32,348 nucleotides of DNA from Proteocatella sp051653405. Its GTDB lineage: Bacteria > Bacillota > Clostridia > Peptostreptococcales > Filifactoraceae. Below are positions 32,322-32,348 of this stretch, one piece after another. The translations under genes were made by a program, and so were the position numbers. Each line of letters starts with the position of its first letter. Position 1 is the first letter of the stretch. The stretch is from contig JBOFWC010000178.1 of assembly GCA_051653405.1 (NCBI GenBank), forward strand, positions 1 through 32,348, read 5' to 3'. The notes beneath the pieces are model-generated. The model ran no database searches. It worked only from the letters and a program-made list of their open reading frames with translations, and was not told where the DNA came from.

Positions 32322-32348
32322 TAAACTCTAAACATTTCTATTTAAAAA

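Overview
The window is AT-rich DNA from a low-GC Firmicute, most likely a clostridial anaerobe. The signs are strong AGGAGG-type ribosome binding sites, near-perfect sigma-A promoters, SLH cell-surface proteins, an MprF-type lipid modification protein, a LicT/GlcT antiterminator with its RNA target, and a small alarmone synthetase. A Peptostreptococcaceae-like host is a guess from overall style, not a demonstrated assignment. No rRNA, tRNA or CRISPR array was seen.

Layout: (1) 3-1702, a complete IS1380-family insertion sequence with 15-bp terminal inverted repeats. (2) 1737-3832, a repeat-rich SLH surface protein with a consensus promoter and a long leader that ends in a terminator-like hairpin. 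(3) 3852-6857, mprF followed by a small membrane protein. (4) 6922-10129, a glucose-type PTS operon (glcT-crr-ptsG) behind an overlapping RAT/terminator pair, so the antiterminator probably controls its own operon. (5) 10165-10620, an ElaA-like acetyltransferase. (6) 10743-19254, a tightly packed four-gene operon: CHASE2-class III adenylate cyclase, exported SLH-NHL propeller, MBL-GAF-HD-GYP fusion and exported FecR-domain protein, with a consensus promoter and an attenuator-like leader. (7) 19565-20850 on the + strand, a small P-loop protein and the laccase-domain protein PgeF. (8) 20877-28474 on the - strand, housekeeping genes in close order (MBL hydrolase, small alarmone synthetase, metallophosphoesterase, glnS, pncC, threonine aldolase, lipid kinase, alpha/beta hydrolase). 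(9) 28504-32321, mixed-strand small genes: an 85-aa unknown, an HD phosphohydrolase, a glutaredoxin-like protein, signal peptidase I, a GNAT enzyme and a membrane protein with only the N-terminal-type module of MltG.

The best candidate for an undescribed system is region 6. It pairs a membrane cyclase that has an extracytoplasmic sensor and adenylate-type specificity residues with two exported proteins (a wall-bound propeller and a FecR protein). It also encodes a cytosolic protein that carries two potential phosphodiesterase domains around a GAF domain. The gene order and domain motifs are read from the sequence; the signalling logic is inference. A recurring theme is a terminator-like hairpin placed just upstream of a start codon (SLH gene, CHASE2 gene, glcT, pgeF, pncC). 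Only the glcT case has a recognisable controlling element.
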